Assembly: GCA_021234155.1 (NCBI GenBank)
Contig: JAJEKV010000001.1
Span: 15,368,245 to 15,432,244, forward strand
Origin: Isoetes taiwanensis
Lineage: Eukaryota > Streptophyta > Lycopodiopsida > Isoetales > Isoetaceae
Direction: 5' to 3'
Length of the DNA: 64,000 nucleotides
This document shows, one piece after another, positions 1 to 9,685 of the stretch. Under the pieces are notes generated by a model that made no database searches, was not told the origin of the DNA, and saw nothing but the letters and a program-made list of their open reading frames with translations. Within the stretch, counting starts at the first letter, position 1. Each line of letters begins with the position of its first letter. Made by a program: the position numbers and the translations under genes.

Positions 1-1398
1 GGCAATACAACTAGTATTATCACAATAAATGATTGTTGGTCCTCTTTGAGCAAATCCAAATTCCGCCATGCCTTCTTTCCCAAATAAGTTCCTTAGTCAA
101 TGTGGTCTGCCGAGTTGTACTCAGCCTTCAAAGACTAGATAAAGCAATGTCGCTTTTGCTTCTTGCACTTCCAAGCAACCGGGGCTCCACCTAATAAAAC
201 AACATACCCCGGAAGTTGATTTTCGCTTGTCTAAATCTCCTCCCCAATCAGATCACAATAAGCCCGCAATTGTAAGATGGTTTCATTAAATACTATACCA
301 AAATGCATTGTACCTTTTAAGTATTTGAGGATCCTTTTTGCTGCAATCCAATTGTCCTTTACCAGCCCCATCATTGTATCTCCACCGAGAATATTAACGC
401 AAATGCAATGTCCGCCTAGTACAATTGGCTACATAGGACAAACAACCAATCAAACTTCAGAAGGTATTTTCTCCATTTGTTTGCTTTCAACTTACGCTTT
501 TGGACTCATATCTCCAGAGATTCCGTGGACCGGAACCATAGGAGTATATGCCATATTGCAATCTTCCATATGAAATTTCTTCAACATGTTTTGAATATGC
601 CCTTGTTGACTCAAAGCTAATATCTTGTGATTTCGCCCCTCGTAAACATCTATGCCCGTAAACCTCTTTTAACTCTCCAAGATCACTCATTTGGAATCGC
701 TTTCCTTAAGATATCTTTGCAATGATTTAGTACTTGAGTTCCCTTTGATATCATAATATTGTCATCAACATATAAAGCAATAATGCACTGCATCTCCCAT
801 TTTGAACCTATAGATATTACCATCATAATTGAGCTTCTCAAAACCTTGTTCTACAAGATATCCATCCATACATTTATACCATTCCCTAGGAGATTGTTTA
901 AGACCATAAACTGCTCTATTCAACTTCCAAATTTTTCCTTTTTCCTCTTCAAATCCAGGTGCAGGTCTTAAATAAATTTCCTCCTCTAACTTAGCATTCA
1001 AGAATGCTGTACTTACATCCATATGATGGATTTCAAGGTCACAAGCATTAGCAATAGCTAATAACATTCTCAAACTATTTATCTTTACCAATGGTGAGAA
1101 TGTTTCATCAAAATCTTCTCCTTTTTTCTACTCCTGGTTTTATTCTATAGATCCACTTACTTCCAACTATATTCTTATCAGAAGGAATATCCACTACTGT
1201 ATAAGTGTTTGTTCTTTTGAATGCTCTCATTTCTTCTTCCATAGCACATTTCCAGTTCTTTCCATTCATATCTTGAACTGCCTCCATATAATTTTGTGGA
1301 ATCTTGTTTGTTTCAAGTATCAAAATGTCAAATACAGTATTAATTTCTCCTACCTGAGATCTAAGTCTTTTTACTTTTTCCAAGTTCGGTTCTACCAT
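1..1398 (-). pseudogene. copia reverse transcriptase and RNase H, broken
   Basis: This is the C-terminal half of a copia polyprotein. At 1108-1398 the entry to RT is seen (MEEEMRAF, then GSKWIYRIKPG). At 765-1091 the palm has MDVSTAFLNAKLEEEIYL and VYGLKQSPREW. The catalytic YVDD is encoded at 761-772 in a shifted frame, and the rest of RT continues through about 490-690 (DLGELK, LALSQQGHIQNMLKKF). RNase H-like sequence follows near 120-240 (VAWKCKKQKR, SLKAEYNSADH) with an internal stop. The gene would copy element RNA into cDNA in virus-like particles. At least three frame changes and one stop make it non-functional. Family assignment is firm; exact frame boundaries are approximate. Confidence 0.85.
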
Positions 1399-2640
1399 GA
1401 GACTCTAAATCATGTTTGGCTTCTTCCGCCAACATTTGAGCTTCGTTCGTCCCGGGTTTTCTTTTTGGTCTATCAATTTTATCCACTTCCTCTTGGTGTT
1501 CAATCTCTTGCTCAACACCCGATTCCACTTTTGGCTCAACAACAACATTACTTGGAATCATTTCGACTCACTATCGAGTCACTCAAATCTACTCCGCCCC
1601 AATCCTTGAGTTTTTTTTTTTTTTTCTTCACTTATTGACTGATTTGTTTCCTCAATACTATCTTTCCTTTCACTTTCACATGGATCTTCAAGATAATCTT
1701 AGGAATTTTCCTATAAAATTCGTTTTTCATTGAAGACCACATCTCTACTTACTATAATTTTTCTTCTAGCAGTGGTCATATAATCTGAATGCTTTTGAGT
1801 TAGAATCATACCCTACTAGATAAGATATGTATGCTCTATCATCCAACTTTTTCCTCGGTTCTTCTTCAGAACATGTACAAAGCATAAACACCCATATGCT
1901 TTTAATCTATCATAAGAAGGTGACTTACCGCACCAAAGCATTTCGAATTGCACCTTTAATACTTGATGAAGGTAACAAGTTTTGAATGTAGACAACCGCC
2001 TTCACAAATTTCATCCCATAAATAATTTGGTAAACCGTAATACTTCAACATGGATCTCACAAAGATCAAGCAAGGTTCTATTTTTCCTTTCTCTGCAACT
2101 CCATTTTGTTGTGGTGAGTATCGCATGTCAATTGCCTCTTGATTCCCCTCACACACAAAAAAAAAGCTTTAAATTCATCGAGATATATTCACCTCCCCCG
2201 TCTCCCGACCTTATGCACTTTATCTTTCTTCCACTTTCTAGCTCGGTTTCAGCAAGAAATAACTTCAAAGCATCACTAGCTTGGTCTTTTGTTTTCAAAA
2301 TATAACACTTAGTTTTTCTCAATGAAATCATCAATAAAAGCTCATGAAATATTTATGCCCACTCAAACTAGTAACATTTATAGGACCACATAAATCAGTA
2401 TGTACCAAATCCAAAATGCCCTTTGCTCTTTTGTGTGACCTTTTAAATGGCAATCTTGATTGCTTTCCAAGTTGGCAGCCTCCACATAAAAACTTTTTTC
2501 ATTTTGTACCTTGGCGGATATTAATCCCTTTTCCCCAAGCCTTTTAATTATTGCAAAGATTTACATGACATAACTGTTATGCCATACTTTCACATCTGAA
2601 TATTCCACAAGATTAATTTCATGAAGATGCTCCATATTCA
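1399..2640 (-). pseudogene. copia integrase, broken
   Basis: This is the integrase of the copia relic. Reading leftwards, the end of the zinc-binding segment appears near 2465-2500 (CGGCQLGKQSRLPF). The first catalytic aspartate lies in LVHTDLCGP near 2393, followed by SLSGHKYFM. The second catalytic block is degraded at 2149-2334 (IRSGDGGGEY). The third, with its catalytic glutamate altered or shifted, is at 1956-2156 (YSPQQNGVAEKGK). The copia-specific C-terminal block at about 1700-1950 reads KSPSYDRLKAYGC, then VGYDSNSKAFRLYD. A hinge rich in E, K and P (1399-1561) leads into RT. Stops and frameshifts occur between these blocks. It would have inserted the cDNA into host DNA. Confidence 0.8.
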
Positions 2641-3120
2641 ATCCAAAAGATTACCAACTCTTTTGCCAATAAACTTTAATTCACCATTAAGAAACACTTT
2701 ACAATGGATCTGTTCAAACAAGACTTTATATCCCAAATCCACCAAATGGCATACTGGATATGAGATTTCTAACAAGACTGGCACACACAAAACATCTCTC
2801 AATTTTACAATTTTGCCATTTAAGTCAAACAACTCTAAAACTCCAAAGATCTTCTATTTTCTTCAAACCCCCATCACCAAGTTGCACATGTCCTTCTTTC
2901 TTTTCCCACCTTAAGCATATGCAAATCACACATCACACTTTTTTTTCGCTCCCCGATCTATAACAACAAATTTGTTATTGCTTTTCTTGGAAACTCTAAA
3001 ACATTGCAAGTTAAATTCTTCCTTACCTCCAAGGTGTCATCCTCAAGTTCACCTTCACTACTATCTTGTTTTTCTACCACATTAATACTTGAGCCTTCTT
3101 TGAATTTTCCCTTGCCCCCC
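2638..3120 (-). pseudogene. copia protease / pre-integrase region, degraded
   Basis: Between gag and integrase the minus strand at 2638-2832 encodes FDLNGKIVKLRDVLCVPVLL. It resembles the segment after the copia protease active site (LxxVLYVPxL), followed by NGELKFIGKRVGNLLD at the start of the pre-integrase domain. Weak aspartic-protease sequence is expected around 2850-3000, but I cannot show a clean DSGA motif in frame. The stretch 2840-3120 is therefore left as degraded polyprotein sequence. The piece has no start of its own and would have been released from a single polyprotein. Confidence 0.6.
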
Positions 3121-4023
3121 CACCTCTATAAGTTCCGTAAAATCTCCCTTGACCTCTTCCCTTTTTAGGGCTTGGGCAATCGGAAGCAAAATGACCTTTG
3201 CCTTCACAATTGAAACATCTAAATTCCTTCTCACTATTGTTTGGACACTCACTCTTTAGGTGACCAAATTGATTACATGCATAACAAGGTCATACTTTTT
3301 CCTCTTGAAAAACCACCTCTTTTAGTCTTACCCGCATACAAGATCTCTCGGGACCGATGAGCTTCCTCCCGAGTAATAGTAGATTGTTCAAATTAAGTAG
3401 GCGTATCATTCTGATAGCATGCTCCTTGAAGTGGCTACATTTCGAAAGTAAAGTTGCCAAGTGACTATTATGAGATACTTGCTCTTGCCAAAGCTAGTAT
3501 TTGATAATGTTTCATTCAAGATATTTCCAGCTCCCTCAAGATCTCGCAATAATGGAATCAAATCTCTCCAAAAAAGTCGGTCAAGTTATCTTTTCTCAAA
3601 CAATTTCATCTTCCTTAACTGTTTTTCTAGCACATCTATTTGTGAAGAACTTTTTTGTTCATAGTGCTTTATCAAATAATCCCACATTTCCTTAGGCTTC
3701 ATGCCTCGAAGCTTCAGTTTTAAGGCAGTGCCTACCTTACACATGATTATGGCCTGGGCCTCCATAATCTTAGCTTCATCTTCTGCTCCAGAACTCAGAG
3801 AAGTTGCCCTTCCAGTAGACACACCTTCACCTGAAGTTCCCCCTGCACCAGATTGAGCATTACTACTACTAGCAGCAGGACTTGAATCACCTGAGCTAGT
3901 TGCACCCCTTACTGGACTACCATCAAACAAATACCACAATTTTTCAAACTCCAGTAAAGCTCTAATACTCTCCTTCCAGATTTGAAATCCTCCATCTCCT
4001 TTAAAAACTTCAATAGAGTTCAA
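3121..4023 (-). pseudogene. copia gag with two zinc knuckles, broken
   Basis: The first 145 codons (4023 down to 3586) are open: MNSIEVFKGDGGFQIWKES, then a Ser/Ala/Gly-rich linker, then LKLRGMKPKEMWDYLIKHYEQ and a basic end. This matches the UBN2-type gag of plant copia elements. Further left two CCHC zinc knuckles are encoded at 3245-3286 (CYACNQFGHLKSEC) and 3176-3217 (CFNCEGKGHFASDC), each with C-x2-C-x4-H-x4-C spacing. They would bind element RNA during packaging. The segment between the N-terminal part and the knuckles (3300-3585) is frameshifted. The Ser/Ala insert at residues 40-85 is unusual for this family and may be later slippage. Confidence 0.85.
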
Positions 4024-4073
4024 TAGATTTGCCCCGGACCGTTGTCATTATCACGCGAGTATAGATTTAGTTA

Positions 4074-4084
4074 GCTCGATACCA
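4074..4084 (-). other. copia primer binding site (tRNA-iMet)
   Basis: The minus strand reads TGGTATCGAGC, one base short of the standard plant PBS TGGTATCAGAGC, which pairs with the 3' end of initiator methionine tRNA. It lies 50 bases upstream of the gag start and one base inside the LTR edge, as expected for minus-strand priming. Confidence 0.85.
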
Positions 4085-4085
4085 A

Positions 4086-4621
4086 TGTTAGAATCGAGCT
4101 TGGGATTCAACCAAGTATGCCAAGACTCGCCTCCTTCAAACCCCTCCCCACCTATATTTGCATACACGCACTCAGACCGCACTTTTCGGCCACATATTTT
4201 CTATGACAATCAGTCATATATATATTTTTCTCATCAACCTTGATATATCCACTTGTCAAATCGTGCATGCCCTTCATATATAGAAAGTTTTTCAACTTGC
4301 CTAAATAATAGGATGCCCCTGCCGTCCTTATCTTCCAAATTGCCGTTGACTTTGACCCATTGACCAGTCAACCCAAAACCCTAAGTGGCGGGCAGGGGGT
4401 GTCTGTGTGTTTCTAGCGAGCCCAGCAACACCCGGGTAGGGTGTGCCCGCCACCTTTGACTTTGACTTTGACTTTGACCTACTGCCACTGCTTCTCATAG
4501 GTCTCCCCCATTCAACTGCTTAACTTTGAATAACATGACACCATTTAACAACTCTAATCTACTGCCACTGCTTCTCATAGATTAGAATATCACATGACAC
4601 ATAATTTTGTCATTTCCAACA
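4086..4621 (-). repeat. copia 5' LTR
   Basis: On the plus strand the LTR starts TGTTAGAATCG, next to the PBS, and most plausibly ends CCAACA at 4621, giving TG...CA ends and about 536 bp. The outer border is inferred from the CA end and from recognisable kinase-like coding sequence that begins immediately after it. It contains a (GACTTT)n run near 4448-4478 and two copies of a 23-bp motif (ctactgccactgcttctcat) at about 4479 and 4559. The partner LTR is outside the window, so the length cannot be verified. Confidence 0.6.
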
Positions 4622-4680
4622 TACTTTACAAGGGAAAACTTCTAGATGGTACCCTTCTTGTTGTCAAGTGTGCTAAAAAG
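4621..4680 (+). pseudogene. receptor-like kinase exon fragment
   Basis: Twenty open codons end exactly at a consensus donor (AAAAG|GTTTTTTTC). The peptide contains LYKGKLLDGTLLVVKCAKK. This is the subdomain I-II pattern of plant receptor-like kinases (YKG.L.DGT.VAVK..KK), including the ATP-binding lysine of the VAVK block. The exon has no upstream part because the copia LTR abuts it, suggesting that the retrotransposon landed in, or next to, a kinase gene or pseudogene. No later kinase subdomains were found downstream. With only 20 codons the family call rests on a short motif. Confidence 0.45.
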
Positions 4681-5003
4681 GTTTTTTTCTTTTCTCTTTT
4701 CTTCTTATTCATAATTGTTTAAATGCTATGATTAAGGACATTATTTCTTTTGTTAACTCTACTTATTATACGCGCACAACATATCAGGCACTAAATGTTT
4801 TCCATTCTAAATGAAAGTATGAAACATACTATTGTGCCACCATTAGGCCCTTATGCCTGGTAACATGCAGCTCACATGGCATACAGGGCAATCAAGATGC
4901 TGCCTCATTCTAACATTTCTTCAGCAGGATGTTATGTTCTTCAATATGGAGCTGTGATAAAGGGTTATCGCCTCCTTGACTTCTCTGATCAGTTTGTGAG
5001 ATA
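4681..5003 (+). other. non-coding/intron-like stretch with a possible exon at 4870-5003
   Basis: The stretch starts at a GT donor and runs AT-rich to an acceptor-like TAACATGCAG at 4862-4871. After it one frame stays open to the CACTA border (AYRAIKMLPHSN, then GYRLLDFSDQFVR). I do not recognise this peptide and it does not match the next kinase subdomain, so it may be an unrelated exon scrap. Nothing else is seen. Confidence 0.25.
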
Positions 5004-5185
5004 CACTACAAGAGGATAGGGGGTATAGTGTCAACCTTTGTGACAAGTTATAAGTGTAGTGACAATATTGTGTCAACTGCTACTATCTTGACACAAATTG
5101 CTTGCGTTGTGTCAAATTTGTGTCTAGTGCATAGTGTCAAATATGTCGTCCAATGCAATGACATCCTTTTGTCAACTTTTTATCA
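5004..5185. repeat. CACTA terminal inverted repeat and GTGTCAA subterminal repeats
   Basis: After the CACTA terminus the motif GTGTCAA or its complement TTGACAC recurs at about 5028, 5061, 5088, 5108 and 5137, with further partial copies (TAGTGACAA, TTTGTCAAC). Clustered short motifs in both orientations beside the end are the usual binding sites for the element's DNA-binding protein. Confidence 0.7.
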
Positions 5186-5415
5186 CAATTTAAGTGGGCT
5201 ATTGCAACAACTTTTGAACAATATTATAACTAAGATGTAACTACCTCTTCTTATGGCTTGTAACAAAATGGTATCTGAATTTTTATCTAATATTTCAACC
5301 GAATTGTGAGGAGCACTTGTCCAATTTAAGTGGGTTGTTGCAACAATTTTTAAACAATAGTATAACTAAGTTGCTACAACATTTTCTTAAGACTTATAAC
5401 AGAATGCCATCACAT
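5185..5415. repeat. imperfect direct repeat in CACTA subterminal region
   Basis: About 90 bp at 5187-5272 (CAATTTAAGTGGGCTATTGC, then ACAATATTATAACTAAG) recur at 5321-5410 with scattered substitutions. Distance between copies is about 134 bp. The repeat does not encode anything. From 5415 to 6061 nothing further was recognised; this is the non-coding 3' part of the element. Confidence 0.6.
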
Positions 5416-6061
5416 TTTATATCTAGTAATTCAAGAAAATTGTGTTGTGTATCCATACATAAGATATAGTATTGCACCAAGGGATATTACTTGGTATGAT
5501 TTGGATACCCGAGAACTAGTTGGATGAAGAGGAATAGTAATTGGTGAAGAGTTAGCAATATGGACAAAGGAGCAAACCTATCAGAACGACAAGACTCATC
5601 AAATACGAGATACTTGTAATGTACATAACATATAATACAATCAAACTCCAGGAACTAGAGTTAAATGATGAATAAATGAATTCATAGAATTCAAAAAGGT
5701 GAAAAAATGCTACTTCAATCTAGACTGCTCTTGTAGGCTGCATCTCGACTAATACTTGTCTCTGTTCTCAACGGATGCAATCAGAAAGCGATGCTTCCCT
5801 TGAAGAACGATCTTGAAGGACGAGTGTGGCAAGAAGAGGGGCCTGTAGCTTCTCAAAATCTACAAGGCATTATAGTTCAATAATTTAGAGATGACAAATC
5901 TGAAAAGAGAACACTCAAGATCAAATAAACTAAACCATAATAGTAATAGCAATAAGATTACAAAGTTGATTATTCATGTGTGAACACATCAACTTGTTCG
6001 CCAAAATATCATCTATCTCATCGTCATCTAGATATAAACAAAGAGCCAAACCTCTAATTGC

Positions 6062-6913
6062 CTAAGAATGATCATGTGCATGTCCAACAATTTCTTCATC
6101 TTCGATATAATCCTCATCATGGCCACGAACATGGATTGGCGAATTAAATGGAGATCGGAGCACATAATTCACTTCTTCAGCTTGCTTCCTCTGTGAAAGT
6201 GCCAATGGCGATTCTATAGAAACATGCTCATCTGTATCATCCTCAGGCAAATCACCTTCGAGATAACCTTCTCCCAAATATGCATTCTTCTCTTCAATAG
6301 CTTCTCCTTCTTCTCCTTCTCCTTCTCCTTCTCCTTCTCCTTCTCCTTCTGCTTCTGCTTCTGCTTCTCCTCCTCCTTCTCCTGCTCCCCCTCCTCCTTC
6401 ATCATGCAATAATGTGCCATCGACATTATTAGTGATGTCAAGAAGACCACCACCATCAGCAACATCATGATGTCGGCTTCTGGATAAAGCAATTATCGTC
6501 CGAGCTCTTGGTTGACAACGTACGACAATCCACCAGTTTGTGTCATTAGGATTCTCATGGATAAATATCTGCTCAACCTGACTTGGAAACACGAAAGGTT
6601 CTTTCATTTCAGCCAATACCTTTGAAGAATCCACTTCTGGAAATCCGGATGGATGAGTCCTAACTGTTTTGCCACGACCTCTATATACAACTTTGAACCA
6701 TTGTGCCTTCAAGACATTTACATGAAAGCTACGATAATCCAACTCGATAATGTCTGTCAGGATTCCCACATAATCCAGATTACTCTCCAGAAGGTTGCGA
6801 TCCCTGTTACTGGATTGACTTTTCTGTTCAAATTCTGCACTGATCCCTGAATCAAATGTAACTCTACACTTATCAACGTTGTTGATGCAAAAATGCTGGC
6901 CGTATGCCCACAT
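6062..6913 (-). pseudogene. CACTA transposase C-terminal exon, DUF4216-like
   Basis: The 283-codon open frame starts in AYGQHFCINNVDK and has the DUF4216 pattern found at the C-terminus of plant CACTA transposases: DYVGILTDIIELDY near residues 47-60, LKAQWFKV, EPFVFPSQVEQIF and NWWIVVRCQPRAR. After residue 165 it becomes low-complexity: a Gly/Glu/Ala run encoded by a (TTCTCC)n-like microsatellite at about 6304-6390, then an acidic tail ending at a stop beside 6062. It would be the C-terminal module of the transposase protein. The Glu/Gly expansion is probably slippage. The start shown is only where the frame opens; the true exon would join upstream sequence. Confidence 0.75.
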
Positions 6914-6956
6914 ATAATATAAAGAGAATGAAACTTAGGACCAAAGGTTTATAGTT

Positions 6957-7437
6957 TTATACCTTCTTGCTACAACCAAGGGCAAGCTCGTAATCATCAT
7001 CTGGAATATCTTGGCCACAATCTTTAGCTTCGTCCATACGAGCCAACAACCATGCATTATCCATAACATCTGAAAAACTAAATTGTCCCATTGATCGGCC
7101 TGTCGGCCTTCTACATGCATCCTCCTTCGCGATTTCATACAAGTCTCTCCATGGTTGCAAACTTGCAGTATTATTAAGGACAAATGTGCTTATAGCATTA
7201 AGCATGTCATCACCCAAACTTCGTTCTACTCCATTACCTTGTAATACTTCTGCCGTAATCTCTTTGGGTTCTTCATTTTCCCATAATTTAGGACCACCTG
7301 GATGGCATGCAGAATGGCCCTCTGGCAAATATTTTTTATGCCCCAAATATATTTGTTTTTTCAGATATTTTGACCTATAAGAAGTCAAGCTAGTCCCACA
7401 AGATGGGCATCCAACATGCACCACTTGTTTGTAGACC
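6957..7437 (-). pseudogene. CACTA transposase middle exon with zinc-like CPSCG and YLGHKKYLP
   Basis: The exon begins at a TTGCAG-type acceptor near 7438 and reads VHVGCPSCGTSLTSYRSKYLKK, then YLGHKKYLPEGHS. This is the conserved CACTA block (CPxCG, YxGHRRFLPxxH). After about residue 85 the sequence (LGDDMLNAIST, FSFSDVMDNAWLLARMDEA) no longer matches the family. The usual following block, with HNLDVMHIEKN and the DUF4218 region, is absent before DUF4216 starts at 6913. I infer an internal deletion of several hundred codons. Confidence 0.7.
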
Positions 7438-7509
7438 TGCAATGAGAGTGCAAGGTAAAGTATTAAAATAATAATTGAACTCTGATACTTTTGCACTCTT
7501 ACTATATCA

Positions 7510-7682
7510 TACCTGAAGCTTCAGAAAAACCTGGATAATCATGAAGAGTAAAGCATAACATCCCATGGAATATAAAGTCATGTGGAGGTTTAGAAATGTC
7601 ATACATATGCACTCCCTTCCACAAGATCTCAAGTTCTTCTACTAAAGGTTCTAAGTATACATCCATATTTTATCACTTTGTA
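7510..7682 (-). pseudogene. CACTA transposase exon fragment
   Basis: A frame without its own ATG reads VYLEPLVEELEILWKGV, then PHDFIFHGMLCFTLHDYPG on the minus strand. This matches the CACTA stretch between the Transposase_21 core and the CPxCG block (DVYLQPLVEEL..LW..GV, then TINDFPAYG). A donor follows near 7510. It links the exons on either side and keeps them in the family order. Confidence 0.65.
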
Positions 7683-7744
7683 CTATCCTGTAATAACCCA
7701 TTTTATGCTTTATATAAAGTAAAAATAAACTCATATACAACATA

Positions 7745-8310
7745 CATACCTGGAATGATCAAAGTCAGCATGATGTGACCAGGCTTTGTGGCCATCCATG
7801 GTGGGATATTATAATTCACAATTGCCACAGGCCACACGCTATGTGAGGATGATCTACTCCCCCATGGGCAAACACCATCAATCCCTAGCCCAAGTCTAAC
7901 GTTGCGAGGTTCTGATGCAAATATAGGCCACTTCTCTTCTATATATTTCCACAAAGCCCCATCAGCAGGTATTCTCATTTTTCCATCGATTACTTTCTGA
8001 TGCCTTACATGATAATCCATGAAATGCGCTAGGGTTGGCGATCAAACGTTATATGACGAAGGCGAGGAATTATAGGCATGTGGCGTAACACCTTTCTTGC
8101 CACCTTGGTCTTCCTATCTTCTTCATAACGTGCTTCTTTACATATTGGACATGCATCATGGTTTGCATAGTCTTTGCGAAATAAGATACAATCATTGACA
8201 CATGCATGCACGATGTTATATTCCAGTCCTAAGGATCGTAATAGCTCTCTAGCTTCCCGCCTAGATTTTGGAAGACAATGGCCGTCGGGTAATATCTTAT
8301 CAAGCAAACT
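7745..8310 (-). pseudogene. CACTA transposase core (Transposase_21), one frameshift
   Basis: The exon starts at an acceptor near 8310 (TATAG|TTTGC) and reads LLRSLGLEYNIVHACVNDC, then CPICKEARYEED and VARKVLRHMPIIPRLRHI. After a frameshift near 8029 it continues with MDYHVRHQKVIDGKMRIPAD, WPIFASEPRNVRLGLGIDGV, NYNIPPWMATKPGHIMLTLI. These are the hallmark blocks of Transposase_21 (CPxC, KVLR..P..PRL, ADG..W, FA.EPRNVRLGL..DG.NP, LPPW...K). The protein cuts and joins the element's ends in the nucleus. A GTATGT donor near 7745 closes the exon. One indel at about 8028 breaks the frame. Confidence 0.85.
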
Positions 8311-8389
8311 ATAAAAACATCAAGTAAGCATATTTGTATATGAACCCCCCACCCACACTGAAACAAAAGAATGAATTGCATGTATGTAC

Positions 8390-8690
8390 CTGAAAAGTTC
8401 GGACACACTACTGTTGCTCCAACCAACTTTGTGTTGGAGATTTAGAATAAGTATACATGTGGCAAGGCGAGATATACGGGCATTTGGAAACAATGGCGTA
8501 CTTGCCTCATTATGTAGGTATGTTGCCTTATCATCAATGCATGGTTCATCATCTACTTCATTAGCACCATCATTGTTTTCACGACTATTGGCTTCTTGGC
8601 TTGTTGGGAAAAAATTTGTGATCATATCATGAATTGCCTCCTCACCAACAAAAGTACTTTGCATGCTAGACTCTTCACTAGGTGACTATA
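8390..8690 (-). pseudogene. CACTA transposase second exon
   Basis: Bounded by an acceptor (CATATAG|TCACC) near 8690 and a donor (CAG|GTACAT) near 8394, the exon reads SMQSTFVGEEAIHDMITNFF, then an acidic linker, then STPLFPNARISRLATCILIL and WSNSSVSELF. The last part matches the conserved region just before the Transposase_21 core (PLYPGC..S.L....+L..K...W.N.SF..LL). It is in the right order with its neighbours. I saw no stop inside. Confidence 0.7.
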
Positions 8691-8816
8691 TGGCCACATA
8701 AAGATGTATAAGAAGTGAATAGAAATGGAAGAATGAAGATACACAATACATGTTACAAGTGACGAAGAAATTTAGCATTTTTCTTCTATTTGGAACAAAT
8801 AAAAACAAAAATGATA

Positions 8817-9150
8817 CCCTCACAGTATTTGCATCATGTTCGAGGTTATTTTCTTCATCAAGTTGCCTAGGCCGACTACGACATAATCCATACTTTGCTT
8901 CATGATCCAATCGAACGCGATATGAACGGCTTGTCTTGCCATTACACTTGTTGCACCAACAAGTGCCTCGACGAAGGTAGAGAACTTCCGTCGGATCTCT
9001 CCTAGCCCTTTTCCTATACCTTCGTCGGGAGGAGGATGATGAATTTGATGAAGAAGAGGTTGAAGAAGATGATTTGGCTACCTGACGTGGCAAACAATCG
9101 TTTCCACTATTGTAGCTACTAGTCCCAGAGCTCGACATTTCATTTGACAT
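8817..9150 (-). pseudogene. CACTA transposase N-terminal exon
   Basis: The exon starts MSNEMSSSGTSSYNSGND, runs through a Ser-rich stretch and a basic SRRRYRKRARRDP segment, and contains CWCNKCNGKTSRSYRVRLDH. The last part resembles the transposase-associated N-terminal zinc-like domain of CACTA proteins (CPC..C....R....V..HL). A donor GTATCA follows ANTVR at about 8817. The basic segment may act as a nuclear localisation signal. ATG choice is by position only. Confidence 0.6.
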
Positions 9151-9685
9151 TTGTAAATGGATCTAGTACACAAAAACTATGGTAAGAATATTGCTTAGAA
9201 AAAAAAATCAAGTAAAAGAACAACATTTCAATGGATATTTAGAAATGAATCTAGTGATACAAGCCCATATTCATATGAAAAACATTTTATTTCATTTGAA
9301 AATAAAAATGCAACATTTCATTTTACATTTGAAAATGGGATCCAGTGACACAAGTCCCATGGTCACATTTCATTTGGAATGACTGAAATGAATAATGTAA
9401 TATTGCCCCAAACAACCCCAAAGCATTGTTCATGGTACAAGTCCCATGGTCACATTTCATTTAGAATGACGAAATGAATAATGTAATATTGCCCCAAACA
9501 ACCCCAAAGCATTGTTCATGGTAAAATCGATAGTAAAAAGTAACATTTTTGGGTTACATTTTGGTAAACATTGGGTAAACATATTGCCCCCAAAGAAAGT
9601 AAAAAACAACAGGGAAAAAAAAAAAAGAAAAAAAAGGTGCGACATCATAGTGATCATACCAACGTTTGGCGCCAGTCCGATCCTG
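9151..9685. other. non-coding, probable CACTA 5' flank
   Basis: The stretch is AT-rich and repetitive around the phrases ACATTTCATTTG and GTGACACAAG. A tandem repeat and a purine-rich run lie inside. No CACTA terminus or coding sequence was recognised. Confidence 0.5.
9351..9524. repeat. 87-bp tandem duplication
   Basis: The unit starting CAAGTCCCATGGTCACATTT at 9351 is repeated from 9438 with period 87 bp and only a few differences (one 3-base indel near ATGACTGAAATG). Non-coding. Confidence 0.85.

Larger units (their letters stand above)
1..4621 (-). mobile_element. Ty1/copia LTR retrotransposon relic, 3' end outside window
   Basis: On the minus strand the copia order is visible from right to left: LTR, initiator-Met PBS, gag with two zinc knuckles, protease region, integrase, RT and the start of RNase H. 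The order integrase before RT is diagnostic of Ty1/copia rather than Ty3/gypsy. Every domain is interrupted by stops or frameshifts, so this is a dead copy. Only the 5' LTR is inside the window; the 3' end lies before base 1. Confidence 0.9.
5004..9150 (-). mobile_element. CACTA (En/Spm-type) DNA transposon, internally deleted, right end not found
   Basis: The left terminus starts CACTACAAGAGG at 5004, the typical CACTA terminal inverted repeat, preceded by ATA as a candidate 3-bp target duplication. Next come subterminal repeats, then minus-strand exons with Transposase_21-type and DUF4216-type sequence. The N-terminal exon lies furthest right (to 9150), so the 5' end should be between 9150 and about 9680, but no matching TIR could be recognised there. 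The transposase lacks its central part, so the copy is non-autonomous. Confidence 0.8.

Noticed and set aside
6224..6412. Ser/Phe/Cys-rich plus-strand ORF
   Set aside because: It is the complement of the Glu/Gly microsatellite inside the DUF4216 exon; composition is due to the (TTCTCC)n tract.
9640..9660. Right terminus of the CACTA element at CATCATAGTG
   Set aside because: It ends in TAGTG but the next bases do not match the left TIR, and no ATA duplication follows.
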